Shown here: positions 23,896-31,742 of the stretch, piece after piece | Position numbering within the stretch: the stretch's first letter is position 1 | Layout of the letters: the number at the start of each line of letters is the position of its first letter | Assembly (NCBI GenBank): GCA_964460245.1 | Contig: CAYWTL010000008.1 | Span: 1-53,033, forward strand | Length of the DNA: 53,033 nt | Reading direction: 5' to 3' | Source of the DNA: JAXDBM01 sp964460245 | GTDB lineage: Bacteria; Desulfobacterota; Syntrophia; Syntrophales; Fen-1087 | Notes under the pieces: model-generated | The model's database searches: none | The model's input: the letters and a program-made list of their open reading frames with translations, nothing else | Told to the model about the DNA's origin: nothing | Program-made: the position numbers and the translations under genes

Positions 23896-23939
23896 CAGCG
23901 AGCCGGTGAAGCCCTTCCAAGGGTTCCGCTGGCTCGCTG
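23896..23939 (+). terminator. Long hairpin after the fmdB-like gene
   Basis: CAGCGAGCC (23896-23904) pairs perfectly with GGCTCGCTG (23931-23939); inside, CCCTT pairs with AAGGG. The hairpin follows the stop by 20 bases. Only a weak TTTT follows on the plus strand. On the minus strand a longer T run lies ~13 bases beyond it, so it may act in both directions. Confidence 0.5.
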
Positions 23940-24063
23940 CCGATTTTCGGAATACCTTCCGTTTCCGGATCGCCAACACGCGCTTCTCTGTTCGAATTTC
24001 AGAAAATATTCACGAATGTCATGAGGTTGCAGTCCAGGCAGGGTTTGATGCGGGTCCGCAGCC

Positions 24064-25140
24064 TCAGGGGGTCTGCGTCGCGGGCGGTTCGGACGGGCGT
24101 CCCCGCTTCCGCGCCTTTCTGAGACACTGAATCATGAACTGCTCCACGTTTTCCTGGGAATAATCGTCGTTCAGAGGCGCGTTCAGGGCCTCCAGCGGGA
24201 TCTCCACCCGGGCCGCGCTCTTGTGACCCCCCGCACTTCCGTATGCGCCGAAGGCCTTGATGGCGATGGTCCCGCAATCCTGACGGTATCCATCCCCGCG
24301 AAAAACGATGACGAGCCGGTCCCGGACGATGCCGGCGATCAGCACATAATAAATCTCCGCGATCCGGATGAAGAAATCGGCCACCTGGACGCAGGCGTCG
24401 GCGCTTTCCACCTTTCCGAGAAAACACATGACCCGGTCGCGGTAACGCCGGCGATTGTGAAAGGCATAGTCGAAGTACTTGAAGAACTTTTCGGGAATCT
24501 GATTCAACTCGATGCGCCGAATGAGCTGCCGGTTGGCGCGGGCATAAGTCAGGTAATAGGCGGTAATATCTTCGAGAATGGAATCCCGCTCAAAGTTGTT
24601 GGTGTCGGTCTTGATCCCGTACAGGAGCGCCGTGTAGAGCCTCCTCGGAATCCTGACCTTCGCCGTCAGCAGATACTCCATCATGACGGTCGACAGGGCG
24701 CCGTAGTTCGGCCGAATGTCGGCCAGCTCGGCGTGCCAGACGCCGGCGGCCGGATGGTGGTCCAGAACGATCTGTGGCTGAATGTGAATGTTTTCCAGCG
24801 TCTGGCCGAAGAAGGTGGGCTGGGCGTCCACAAGGGCGATGAGATCGTAAGACCCGAGGTCGCTCTTGTTCAAAAGCTGGATGTCCAGCCGCATTGCCCG
24901 AATGAACTCCCGGTTCTGCTGGCGGGCCACCGGTTCCGTCGCAATCAGGGCGCATCGGGCGATTCCCGATATCTGTCGCAGAATCTCAGCCAGCGCCATC
25001 GCCGACGCAACGGCGTCCGGATCGGGGCTGCCGTACATGAGGATGGCCGGCGCCCCTTTTCCCCTGACCATGGCCTTCAGTTTGAAAACATTGAGCGATG
25101 TTTCCTCTTTTTTGACGAGGATCGATTCAATGCGCTTCAT
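24064..25140 (-). CDS. DHH/DHHA1-family phosphoesterase
   Basis: About 358 residues. Motifs: YGSPDPDAVASAMAL (the N-terminal Asp motif), LVDAQPTFF, LDHHP (the DHH motif) and a C-terminal DHHA1 block FGAYGSAGGHKSAARVEIP. Family members include oligoribonucleases and cyclic-di-AMP/pApA phosphodiesterases (NrnA, GdpP C-terminal domain); the exact substrate is not decided. No signal, CBS or PAS domain. The start is uncertain: ATG at 25140 or a TTG at 25164 behind AGAAGG. It may be relevant that a diadenylate-cyclase-like fragment lies 2.2 kb away, but the two are not an operon. Confidence 0.82.
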   Translation of the reverse strand: MKRIESILVKKEETSLNVFKLKAMVRGKGAPAILMYGSPDPDAVASAMALAEILRQISGIARCALIATEPVARQQNREFIRAMRLDIQLLNKSDLGSYDLIALVDAQPTFFGQTLENIHIQPQIVLDHHPAAGVWHAELADIRPNYGALSTVMMEYLLTAKVRIPRRLYTALLYGIKTDTNNFERDSILEDITAYYLTYARANRQLIRRIELNQIPEKFFKYFDYAFHNRRRYRDRVMCFLGKVESADACVQVADFFIRIAEIYYVLIAGIVRDRLVIVFRGDGYRQDCGTIAIKAFGAYGSAGGHKSAARVEIPLEALNAPLNDDYSQENVEQFMIQCLRKARKRGRPSEPPATQTP

Positions 25141-25269
25141 GGCATGGCTGTACTGAGGGGTCAACCTTCTTTAATTCGTGCGGGTGCAAACACGCTCCGG
25201 CACGAGGGAGACATTTAACAGAAAGCATTGCGCGATTCAACACCCATTCTTTTTGCGCGGCCGGCGGAT

Positions 25270-26322
25270 TCAAACCAGAAGAATGCGGCCTTTGGGCTCG
25301 GCCAGGACTTCCCCGACGACGGCGGCTTGATCGAGACCGCGGGACCGCATTTTCCGGACGAGCTCGTCCGCCTGCTCCGGCGCCAGGGCCACGAAAAGCC
25401 CACCGGCCGTCTGCGGATCGAAAAGAATATCCACCAGCCATGCGGGACAATCGGCGGCTGCATCGACCATGCCGGCACGGAAATCCCGGTTGCGGTAAAG
25501 CCCCGCGGGGACGATGCCGCTTTCCACCAGCTCGCGGATGCCCGAAAAAAAAGGGACGTCTGAGATTCGGATTTTAATTGAAACATCACTGTTTTCAATC
25601 ATTTCAGCGGCATGCCCGATCAGTCCGAAACCGGTGATGTCCGTGCAGGCGTGAATGCCGAGGGTCTGCACAACCAGTTCGGCCGCGTCCCGGTTCAGCG
25701 TCGTCATGCAACCAACCGCCTCGTTCAGCAGATCGACGTCGGCCACCCCTCCCTTGACGGCCGTGCTCACGATGCCGGTGCCCAGCGGCTTCGTGAGGAC
25801 CAGCCGGTCGCCGGCCCGGGCGCCCCGGTTCAACAGCACCCTGTCCGGGTGAATAACCCCGGTTACGGACAGCCCGTATTTCAGTTCGTCGTCTTCCACG
25901 CTGTGCCCGCCCACAAGGACAACGCCGGCCTCCTCGATCTTGTTCAGACCGCCCAGGAGGATCTGCTGCAGGATGGAGATGTCCATCTTCTTGACGGGAA
26001 AGCAGATGATGTTCATGGCCGTGATCGGGCGGCCGCCCATGGCGTACACGTCGGACAGGGCGTTGACGGCCGCCACCTGCCCGAAGGTGAAGGGATCGTC
26101 GACGATCGGAGTGAAGAAATCCACCGTCTGGATGATGGCCAGGTCATCCGACAATTTGTAGACCCCGGCGTCCTCCCCGTGTTCCATGCCCACGATGAGA
26201 TTGGGGTGCGAGATCGGCGGCAACGACTGCAGGGCTTTGTTCAGGTCCTCCGGACCGATTTTGCAGGCTCAGCCGGAACCGTGGACCGTTTCGGTCAGGC
26301 GCATGGGTTTCCGTTCGTTCAT
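25270..26322 (-). CDS. selD: Selenide, water dikinase, itself a selenoprotein (UGA = Sec18)
   Basis: 350 residues when the in-frame TGA at 26269-26271 is read as selenocysteine: the N-terminus reads MNERKPMRLTETVHGSG, then Sec, then ACKIGPEDL, matching the SelD catalytic motif (Cys or Sec followed by xCK). The rest is colinear with SelD: VDFFTPIVDDPFTFGQ, NALSDVYAMGG, VGGHSVEDDELKYGL, TDITGFGLIGHA and FDPQTAGG. It makes selenophosphate from selenide and ATP for Sec-tRNA and other selenium uses. ATG at 26322 has AAGGGA six bases upstream. A conventional gene caller would start the gene at 26223 and lose the catalytic residue. Sec in SelD implies a functional selA/selB/selC system elsewhere in the genome. 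Confidence 0.93.
26227..26266 (-). promoter_or_regulatory. Candidate bacterial SECIS element in selD
   Basis: Immediately after the UGA the mRNA can fold an outer stem CUGCA/UGCAG (26262-26266 with 26227-26231) and an inner stem GGUCC/GGACC (26252-26256 with 26244-26248) around a GGA loop. The apical stem lies about 13 bases 3' of the UGA, the usual place for a SelB-binding SECIS. Folding was judged by eye. Confidence 0.55.
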
Positions 26323-26451
26323 TGCAGTCCCTTCTTCAAGTCAATCATCCGTCTTCCGGAATGCAAGGCCTCTTCGGCCTGCCATCATTCGGACCGTTCC
26401 GGAAAACCGGTGAGCCGCTTCTATACAACTTTCCGGAAACATTTTCAGCAA

Positions 26452-26480
26452 AGTATTGACGAATCTTCATAAATGTGCAA
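26452..26480 (-). promoter_or_regulatory. Candidate promoter of selD
   Basis: On the minus strand TTGCAC (26475-26480), 17-base spacer, AATACT (26452-26457). The leader to the ATG is about 125 bases. It lies in the divergent region shared with mlaE, for which no clear promoter was found. Confidence 0.35.
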
Positions 26481-26530
26481 ACTGGCCGGTCATGTCACTC
26501 CAAGAATAATCGACAGGGGGATATCCGTTC

Positions 26531-27379
26531 ATGGCGTTGACCGAGAATCAGCAGCGCGGACCGGCAGCCGGCGAGCCAAACGGGCCGGGCGCCGCCCTGG
26601 CGAGGCCGTTCGCCCGGATTGGGGAAGCGGTGATCGAATGGATCAACGTTCTGGGGGCGGCGGTGATGTTCCTTCTCACGGCGCTCTGGAACGCGCCGCG
26701 GCCCAGGCAGTTCCCCAAGGTGGTGAAGCAGGTGTATTACATCGGGGCGAGGTCCATGACCATCATCATGCTGGTCAGCCTGTTCACCGGCATGGTCCTG
26801 GGGCTGCAGTCATACCATGCCCTTGTCAAATTCGGAGCGCAGGGCGCTGTGGGCTCGCTGGTTTCCCTTTCCCTGATCATGGAAATGGGGCCGGTGCTGA
26901 CGGCCATCATGATCACGGCGCGGGCCGGTTCGGCCATCGCCGCGGAAATCGGCATTCAGCGCATCAGCGAACAGATCGACGCGTTGCACACCATGCGGAT
27001 CAACCCGCTCCAATATCTGGTCAGCCCCAGAATCACCGCCGCCATCATCAGTTTTCCCCTGTTGACGGCACTGTTCGACCTGATCGGCATCGTCGGCGGC
27101 TATATCTCCGGGGTCATGCTGCTGGGTTTGAATGCCGGCGTCTACTCGCACAGTGTTCAGGCCTACGTGGAGATGAGCGATATCGTCAACGGCTTCATCA
27201 AAGCGATCGTTTTTGCGATCATCGTATCCACGGTCTGCTGTTACCAGGGTTATTTCGCGCACCTGCGCAAGGACAGCCGCGGCGCTCAGGCCGTCGGCCT
27301 GGCGACGACGTCGGCCGTCGTCACTTCCTGCGTGCTGATTCTGATTTCGGATTACGTGGTAACTTCTCTGCTGATTTAA
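26531..27379 (+). CDS. mlaE: MlaE-family ABC permease (phospholipid transport)
   Basis: 282 residues, polytopic. The MlaE block VKQVYYIGARSM, FTGMVLGLQSY, EMGPVLTAIMITARAGSAIAAEIG and INPLQYLVSPR is clear. MlaE is the inner-membrane permease of the Mla system that moves phospholipids between the inner and outer membranes. The first ~25 residues are low-complexity and cytoplasmic. First gene of the run mlaE-mlaF-mlaD-mlaC-mlaA; its stop is five bases before the mlaF ATG. Confidence 0.92.
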   Translation: MALTENQQRGPAAGEPNGPGAALARPFARIGEAVIEWINVLGAAVMFLLTALWNAPRPRQFPKVVKQVYYIGARSMTIIMLVSLFTGMVLGLQSYHALVKFGAQGAVGSLVSLSLIMEMGPVLTAIMITARAGSAIAAEIGIQRISEQIDALHTMRINPLQYLVSPRITAAIISFPLLTALFDLIGIVGGYISGVMLLGLNAGVYSHSVQAYVEMSDIVNGFIKAIVFAIIVSTVCCYQGYFAHLRKDSRGAQAVGLATTSAVVTSCVLILISDYVVTSLLI

Positions 27380-27384
27380 GAAAC

Positions 27385-28629
27385 ATGGAAACGCCCCTCA
27401 TCGAATTCAGGGATGTCACCAAGCGCTTCGGCCGTCGAACCGTGCTGGACCGCGTCAATCTGCGGATCTACGAAGGAGAGGTCACCACCATCATCGGCCT
27501 GTCCGGTTCGGGCAAAAGCGTGATGCTCAAGCACATCATCGGACTGCTGAAACCCGACGAAGGGACGATTCTGTTCCGCGGCAAACCGGTCGATGAAATG
27601 ACAAAGTCGGAAATCGACACATCCTTCGCCCAGATCAGCTATATGTTCCAGGGGAATGCGCTGTTCGATTCCCTGACCGTTTACGACAATATCGCGATGC
27701 CGCTTCGGGAAACGACCCATCTGACGAAAGCGGAAATCGATCGGCGGGTGATGGCCAGAATCGAGCAGACGGAGTTGACCGACGCCGCTCACCGGTTTCC
27801 TTCCGAGCTGTCCGGAGGCATGCAGAAGCGCGCCGCGCTGGCCCGCGCCCTGATCACCGATCCCAAGATCGTTCTGTTCGACGAACCGACTTCCGGCCAG
27901 GACCCGGTCCGGAAGAACGCCATTTTGAGCATGATTGCCCAGTATCAGAAAAAATTCAACTTTACCGCCGTGCTCGTCAGCCACGAGATCCCGGATGTCT
28001 ATTTCATCTCGAATCGCATTCTTTCCCTCTATCAGCACAAGATCGTATTTCAGGGGACGCCGGCGGAGCTGGAAAATTTCGACCATCCGTTCAAGGACGA
28101 GGTCATCAACAGCCTCGAAGCGCTGCAAAAGGAACTCACCGGCCTTTACTCCAAGCGCCAGTTCGAGATGCTCAATCACATCCAGTTGAAAAGGAACACG
28201 GCGCCGGAAGAACCCTACTGCCTGGTCGTTTTCAGGCTGTCCGGGCTCGACGCCTTCACGACCCGCGCCGGACATGATGCCGCGCAGGGGGTGCTGCGGT
28301 CGATGGGATTGTACATTGAAAAGCATTTCGGCAAGATCGGCGGATTTTCCACCCGCCGCAGCACCGACGAGATCATCACAATGATCCCCTATTCGAATCT
28401 TGACGAAACGGAAAGCATCCTGCAGATCTTCATCCAGGATTTTCAGCAGCAGTTTCTTCGCGCCATGCCGCAAGTCGCATGCAGGCTGCCCGCCGGTGAG
28501 GCGGCGGAACTTGCGATCATGGCCGGTGTCGCCCAGGGCCAGTCCATGGCCGACATCGATGCGGTTGTCGGCTCCGCAAAATCCCAACAAAAAGAAATCG
28601 GGCGGCTCCAGTGCGCCGCCGGGGAGTGA
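27385..28629 (+). CDS. mlaF: MlaF ABC ATPase with a C-terminal degenerate GGDEF-like domain
   Basis: 414 residues; MlaF is usually about 260-270. Residues 1-250 are a full ATPase: Walker A GLSGSGKS (38-45), signature LSGGMQKR (142-149), Walker B VLFDEP (163-168) and switch His200. Residues ~278-360 read as a degenerate GGDEF domain: CLVVFRLSGLDAF for the metal-binding strand, AGHDAAQGVL for the GH-xx-GD helix, and FSTRRSTDEIITMIP where RxGGDEFxxxxP is expected. The GG is lost and RxGGDEF becomes RRSTDE, so cyclase activity is not expected; ligand binding or dimerisation is possible. Energises the Mla transporter. Stop lies four bases before mlaD. Confidence 0.9.
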   Translation: METPLIEFRDVTKRFGRRTVLDRVNLRIYEGEVTTIIGLSGSGKSVMLKHIIGLLKPDEGTILFRGKPVDEMTKSEIDTSFAQISYMFQGNALFDSLTVYDNIAMPLRETTHLTKAEIDRRVMARIEQTELTDAAHRFPSELSGGMQKRAALARALITDPKIVLFDEPTSGQDPVRKNAILSMIAQYQKKFNFTAVLVSHEIPDVYFISNRILSLYQHKIVFQGTPAELENFDHPFKDEVINSLEALQKELTGLYSKRQFEMLNHIQLKRNTAPEEPYCLVVFRLSGLDAFTTRAGHDAAQGVLRSMGLYIEKHFGKIGGFSTRRSTDEIITMIPYSNLDETESILQIFIQDFQQQFLRAMPQVACRLPAGEAAELAIMAGVAQGQSMADIDAVVGSAKSQQKEIGRLQCAAGE

Positions 28630-28633
28630 ACGC

Positions 28634-29113
28634 ATGAAAAAATACAATATGGAAACCATCGTCGGCATTTTTGTTGTCCTCGGTCTGATCTGCATCGGAT
28701 ACATGACGGTGAAGCTGGGCAAGGTGGATCTGTTCGGCGATCGCTCCTACACACTGATCGCCAAGTTCACAACCGTAACCGGTCTGAGAATCGGCAGCAA
28801 AGTGAATATTCTGGGACTTGAAGTCGGAAGGGTGGAACGAATCACCATCGACCAGGAAAACCTGAAGGCGGTTGTGGAAATAAAGATCAAAAAAGGGGTC
28901 AAAATCTACGACGACGCCATTGCCTCGATCAAAACGGAAGGGCTCATCGGCGACAAGTATCTCAGCATCGACCCGGGCGGCGGCGGCACGCTGCTTGCCG
29001 ACAAAGGAGTCATCAGCGATACGCAGGCGGCCGTCGATATCGAACAGCTCATCAGCAAATATGCATTCGGAGAAGTGAAAAAGGAACCGGACAAGGAAAA
29101 CAAGACAAAATAA
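28634..29113 (+). CDS. mlaD: MlaD/MCE-domain periplasmic subunit
   Basis: 159 residues: one N-terminal membrane anchor (ETIVGIFVVLGLICIGYMTV) and a single MCE domain, with LIAKFTTVTGLRIGSKVNI, GLEVGRVERI and ASIKTEGLIGDKYLSI. MlaD hexamers form the lipid channel on the periplasmic face of MlaEF. It ends in a short charged tail (KKEPDKENKTK). Start directly follows the mlaF stop. Confidence 0.92.
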   Translation: MKKYNMETIVGIFVVLGLICIGYMTVKLGKVDLFGDRSYTLIAKFTTVTGLRIGSKVNILGLEVGRVERITIDQENLKAVVEIKIKKGVKIYDDAIASIKTEGLIGDKYLSIDPGGGGTLLADKGVISDTQAAVDIEQLISKYAFGEVKKEPDKENKTK

Positions 29114-29145
29114 GGAAAGGGAATCGGTTTGAGGAGGTATTACCC

Positions 29146-29739
29146 ATGAGAAAACGAATGGCAGTCTGGGGCATGCTGATCATTTTTCTGCTGTCCGTCC
29201 CGGCCTATGCCGGAGTGCCGATGACCACGGCCGAAGCCCAGGTCAAGAGAGTGCTTGACGTGCTTCGGGATCCCAAGCTGAAAAGCCCGGCCGCCAAGGA
29301 AGTCAAAAAGGACAGGCTGCGGGTGATCTACAAGGACATGTTTGACGAAATTGAGTTCTCCAAGCGCACGCTGGCGCGCAACTGGAACCATTTCAACCCC
29401 GCGCAGCGCACGGAATTCGTGAATCTTTTCGAGCAGATTCTGGAAAAAGCGTATATCGACAAAATTCTGGACTACTCGAACGAAAAAGTCGATTTCTACA
29501 AAGAGAACATGATTTCCGGCAATCAGGCGGAAATTCAGTCGAAGATCGTGACGTCCTCCAAGGAAATCCCCATTTTCTACCGGATGATTCTGAAGGACGG
29601 CAAATGGAAGGTATACGATGTCGTTGTAGAAAATGTGAGCCTGGTTCAGAATTACCGCACACAGTTCAGCGACATCCTGGCCAAGAATACCCCGGATCAA
29701 TTGCTGGAGATCCTGCGCAAGAAGGTCAAGGCGCAATAG
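29146..29739 (+). CDS. mlaC: MlaC (Ttg2D/HpnM) periplasmic phospholipid shuttle
   Basis: 197 residues with a cleavable signal peptide (MLIIFLLSVPAYA|G). The mature part shows the MlaC pattern: MFDEIEFSKRTLARNWNHF, QRTEFVNLFEQILEKAYI, FYRMILKDGKWKVYDVVVEN and NYRTQFSDIL. It ferries phospholipid between MlaA and MlaD. GAGGAGG-like ribosome-binding sequence before the ATG; 32 bases after mlaD. Confidence 0.92.
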   Translation: MRKRMAVWGMLIIFLLSVPAYAGVPMTTAEAQVKRVLDVLRDPKLKSPAAKEVKKDRLRVIYKDMFDEIEFSKRTLARNWNHFNPAQRTEFVNLFEQILEKAYIDKILDYSNEKVDFYKENMISGNQAEIQSKIVTSSKEIPIFYRMILKDGKWKVYDVVVENVSLVQNYRTQFSDILAKNTPDQLLEILRKKVKAQ

Positions 29740-29823
29740 TCAAGATCGTTTCACCTGTTTCGCCGGCACAGCAGCGTTCGCATGCGGCGGCAGCGGCGGG
29801 AATGAGAAACCGGGTCCGGTCCC

Positions 29824-30741
29824 ATGAGATTTCACGTTGAATGGATCGCGTTCTTTTTTTTATTGACGGCCGGGTGCGGCGTCTCCTGGGCCGTTTCGCC
29901 CGCGACTTCGTCGCTGCCGGTTCCGCCTGCCTTCGCATCCGGTCCGGCCCCGGCCCCGTCCGCGGTCGCTGCGACCAATCCCATGGAGGAAGAATACCGG
30001 GAAGACGAGATTTCGGACCCTGATGGCGCCGGTGCGGTTCGGGAAGAAAAATTGAAGGTTGCCGATCCCCTGGAGCCGTTCAACCGCGCCATGCACGAGT
30101 TCAACGACAAGCTCTATTTCTGGGCGCTCAAACCCGTCGCCCTGGGGTATAAGGCGGTTGTTCCCGAACCGGCCCGGATCGGCGTAAAGAATTTCTTTTC
30201 CAACCTGGGATTTCCCGCCCGCTTTCTCAATTGCCTGCTTCAGGCGGATTTCAGCGGGGCGGCCACGGAAGCCGGTCGTTTCGCCGTCAACACCATCTGG
30301 GGCATCGGGGGACTGCTGGATCCCTCGTCCGGCAGGGAGATCGACCTTCAGATCCAGGACACCGACTTGGGCGAGACGCTGGGCGTCTACGGCGTGGGGC
30401 AGGGCTTTTATCTGGTCTGGCCGGTGTTCGGCCCCTCCAGTCCCCGCGACACCGTCGGCCTTGTCGGCGAGCGGTTCCTCGATCCTCCCACCTACCTGAG
30501 TCCGTGGTACGCCGGTACGGCGGTGGGGGTATTCGAGCAGGTGAACGCCTCCTCTCTGCGGATCGGCGATTATGAATCCCTCAAAAATGCGGCCGTCGAT
30601 CCCTACGTGGCCTTTCGGGATGCCTATATTCAATATCGTCTGAAGGCGGTTGACGCCAGGAAGGCCAAACGGATGAGGTACGCGCCCGGGGAAGCGCAAT
30701 CTTCGGCCGACGGGCCGGCATTGCCGGAGAGGGAAAATTAA
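29824..30741 (+). CDS. mlaA: MlaA (VacJ) outer-membrane lipoprotein
   Basis: 305 residues. Lipobox LLTAGC with Cys18 as the lipidated residue, a 55-residue Pro/Ala-rich linker, then the VacJ domain: DPLEPFNRAMHEFNDKLYFW, VKNFFSNLGFPARFLNCLLQ, FAVNTIWGIGGLLDPSS and GVGQGFYLVWPVFGPSSPRD. MlaA removes mislocalised phospholipid from the outer leaflet of the outer membrane. The C-terminal ~50 residues are beyond the E. coli protein length. The stop abuts the GTG start of the following barrel gene. Confidence 0.92.
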   Translation: MRFHVEWIAFFFLLTAGCGVSWAVSPATSSLPVPPAFASGPAPAPSAVAATNPMEEEYREDEISDPDGAGAVREEKLKVADPLEPFNRAMHEFNDKLYFWALKPVALGYKAVVPEPARIGVKNFFSNLGFPARFLNCLLQADFSGAATEAGRFAVNTIWGIGGLLDPSSGREIDLQIQDTDLGETLGVYGVGQGFYLVWPVFGPSSPRDTVGLVGERFLDPPTYLSPWYAGTAVGVFEQVNASSLRIGDYESLKNAAVDPYVAFRDAYIQYRLKAVDARKAKRMRYAPGEAQSSADGPALPEREN

Positions 30742-31545
30742 GTGAAGAAAAAATTTCCGGCGGGGAATCTTCTTATCATCGCGCTGTCGGCTTTGTTCCT
30801 CTCGGCTTTCCTCGCGAAGACGGCCGTCGCGGCAGGCTTGTTCGGCGCGCCGCAAACCGTCTCCAGAGAGGACGGCGGCCTGAACACCGCCATCGGCTAC
30901 TGGCATCACGAAGACACCTACGAGAACGGCGCGGAGCGTAAAATCAGGCAGAACACGATTTATTCCCAGGCAGCCTACGGCGCAAAAAACATCTGGGAAA
31001 TATCCGCGCGCATCGGCATATCGGACTTGAAAATCTTCGACGCTTTCAGCACGGCGGACGCCTTCACCGCCTCGGGAAGAAACGATTTCGAGGAAAACTG
31101 GAAATTTTCCGGAACGCTGGGGGCAAAGGTCTTTTACCCCTGCAGCAAAACATTCGGCGTGGGCGCTTTCGTTCAGGGAACCTATTCTTTCAGCAATTTT
31201 ACGGACAACGTCTCCGGAACCGGCGGCGGCGCCTCTTACACCGCGGATCTGAAAGTCAAAAATCTCTGGGATGTGAATTTCGGCATCGGATTGCAAGCCG
31301 CCCTTCACCGCGGCATCAAGTTGTATGCGGGACCTTATGTCCATTATTCGGAAGCGACGGCATGCACAACCACCTGGATTTCCGGGCATGCGCAAACAGA
31401 CGAGAAGGCTACCCTTTCGAACAAAGAGGTGGCCGGAGGATTTGCGGGAATCGACATTCCCCTTGCCAAGGGATTCCGCCTGAATGCGGAAGGGCAATAT
31501 TCCGACCGGCTCTCCGCCGGTGCCGCGGTGACCTACACGTATTGA
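30742..31545 (+). CDS. Outer-membrane beta-barrel-like protein at the end of the mla operon
   Basis: 267 residues with a signal peptide (LLIIALSALFLSAFLAKTAV, cleavage near AAG), then alternating beta strands, Gly/aromatic-rich, ending VTYTY. GTG start directly after the mlaA TAA with GAGGG eight bases upstream, so it is part of the mla transcript. In E. coli MlaA sits in porins OmpC/OmpF; a barrel coupled to mlaA could be its partner here. That is inference; the protein itself matches no family I can name. Confidence 0.72.
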   Translation: MKKKFPAGNLLIIALSALFLSAFLAKTAVAAGLFGAPQTVSREDGGLNTAIGYWHHEDTYENGAERKIRQNTIYSQAAYGAKNIWEISARIGISDLKIFDAFSTADAFTASGRNDFEENWKFSGTLGAKVFYPCSKTFGVGAFVQGTYSFSNFTDNVSGTGGGASYTADLKVKNLWDVNFGIGLQAALHRGIKLYAGPYVHYSEATACTTTWISGHAQTDEKATLSNKEVAGGFAGIDIPLAKGFRLNAEGQYSDRLSAGAAVTYTY

Positions 31546-31742
31546 AACGGGGTACGGAATCGCCGGCTGGTTTTCCCGGCGCCTTCCGCGGGTCATGCCC
31601 TGTTGAAGGGCCACGCCCTCCTCTCCCGCCATGGCGGCACCGGACGACGCCTGCCGGCACGGCTGCCTTTTCCGCATTGATCACATCAGCGGGTTGTGCT
31701 ATGGATTTTGCACAAAAAACACAGCGGAGCGCGCATCTCGCC

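Noticed and set aside
26473..28629. Plus-strand 718-codon frame that appears to join a long N-terminus to MlaF
   Set aside because: The first ~304 codons are out-of-frame reading of mlaE, which has its own clear permease sequence in another frame; mlaF starts at 27385.
31362..31742. N-terminal extension of threonine synthase
   Set aside because: It overlaps the end of the beta-barrel gene in another frame and lacks family similarity; the conserved protein begins at 31743 or 31701.
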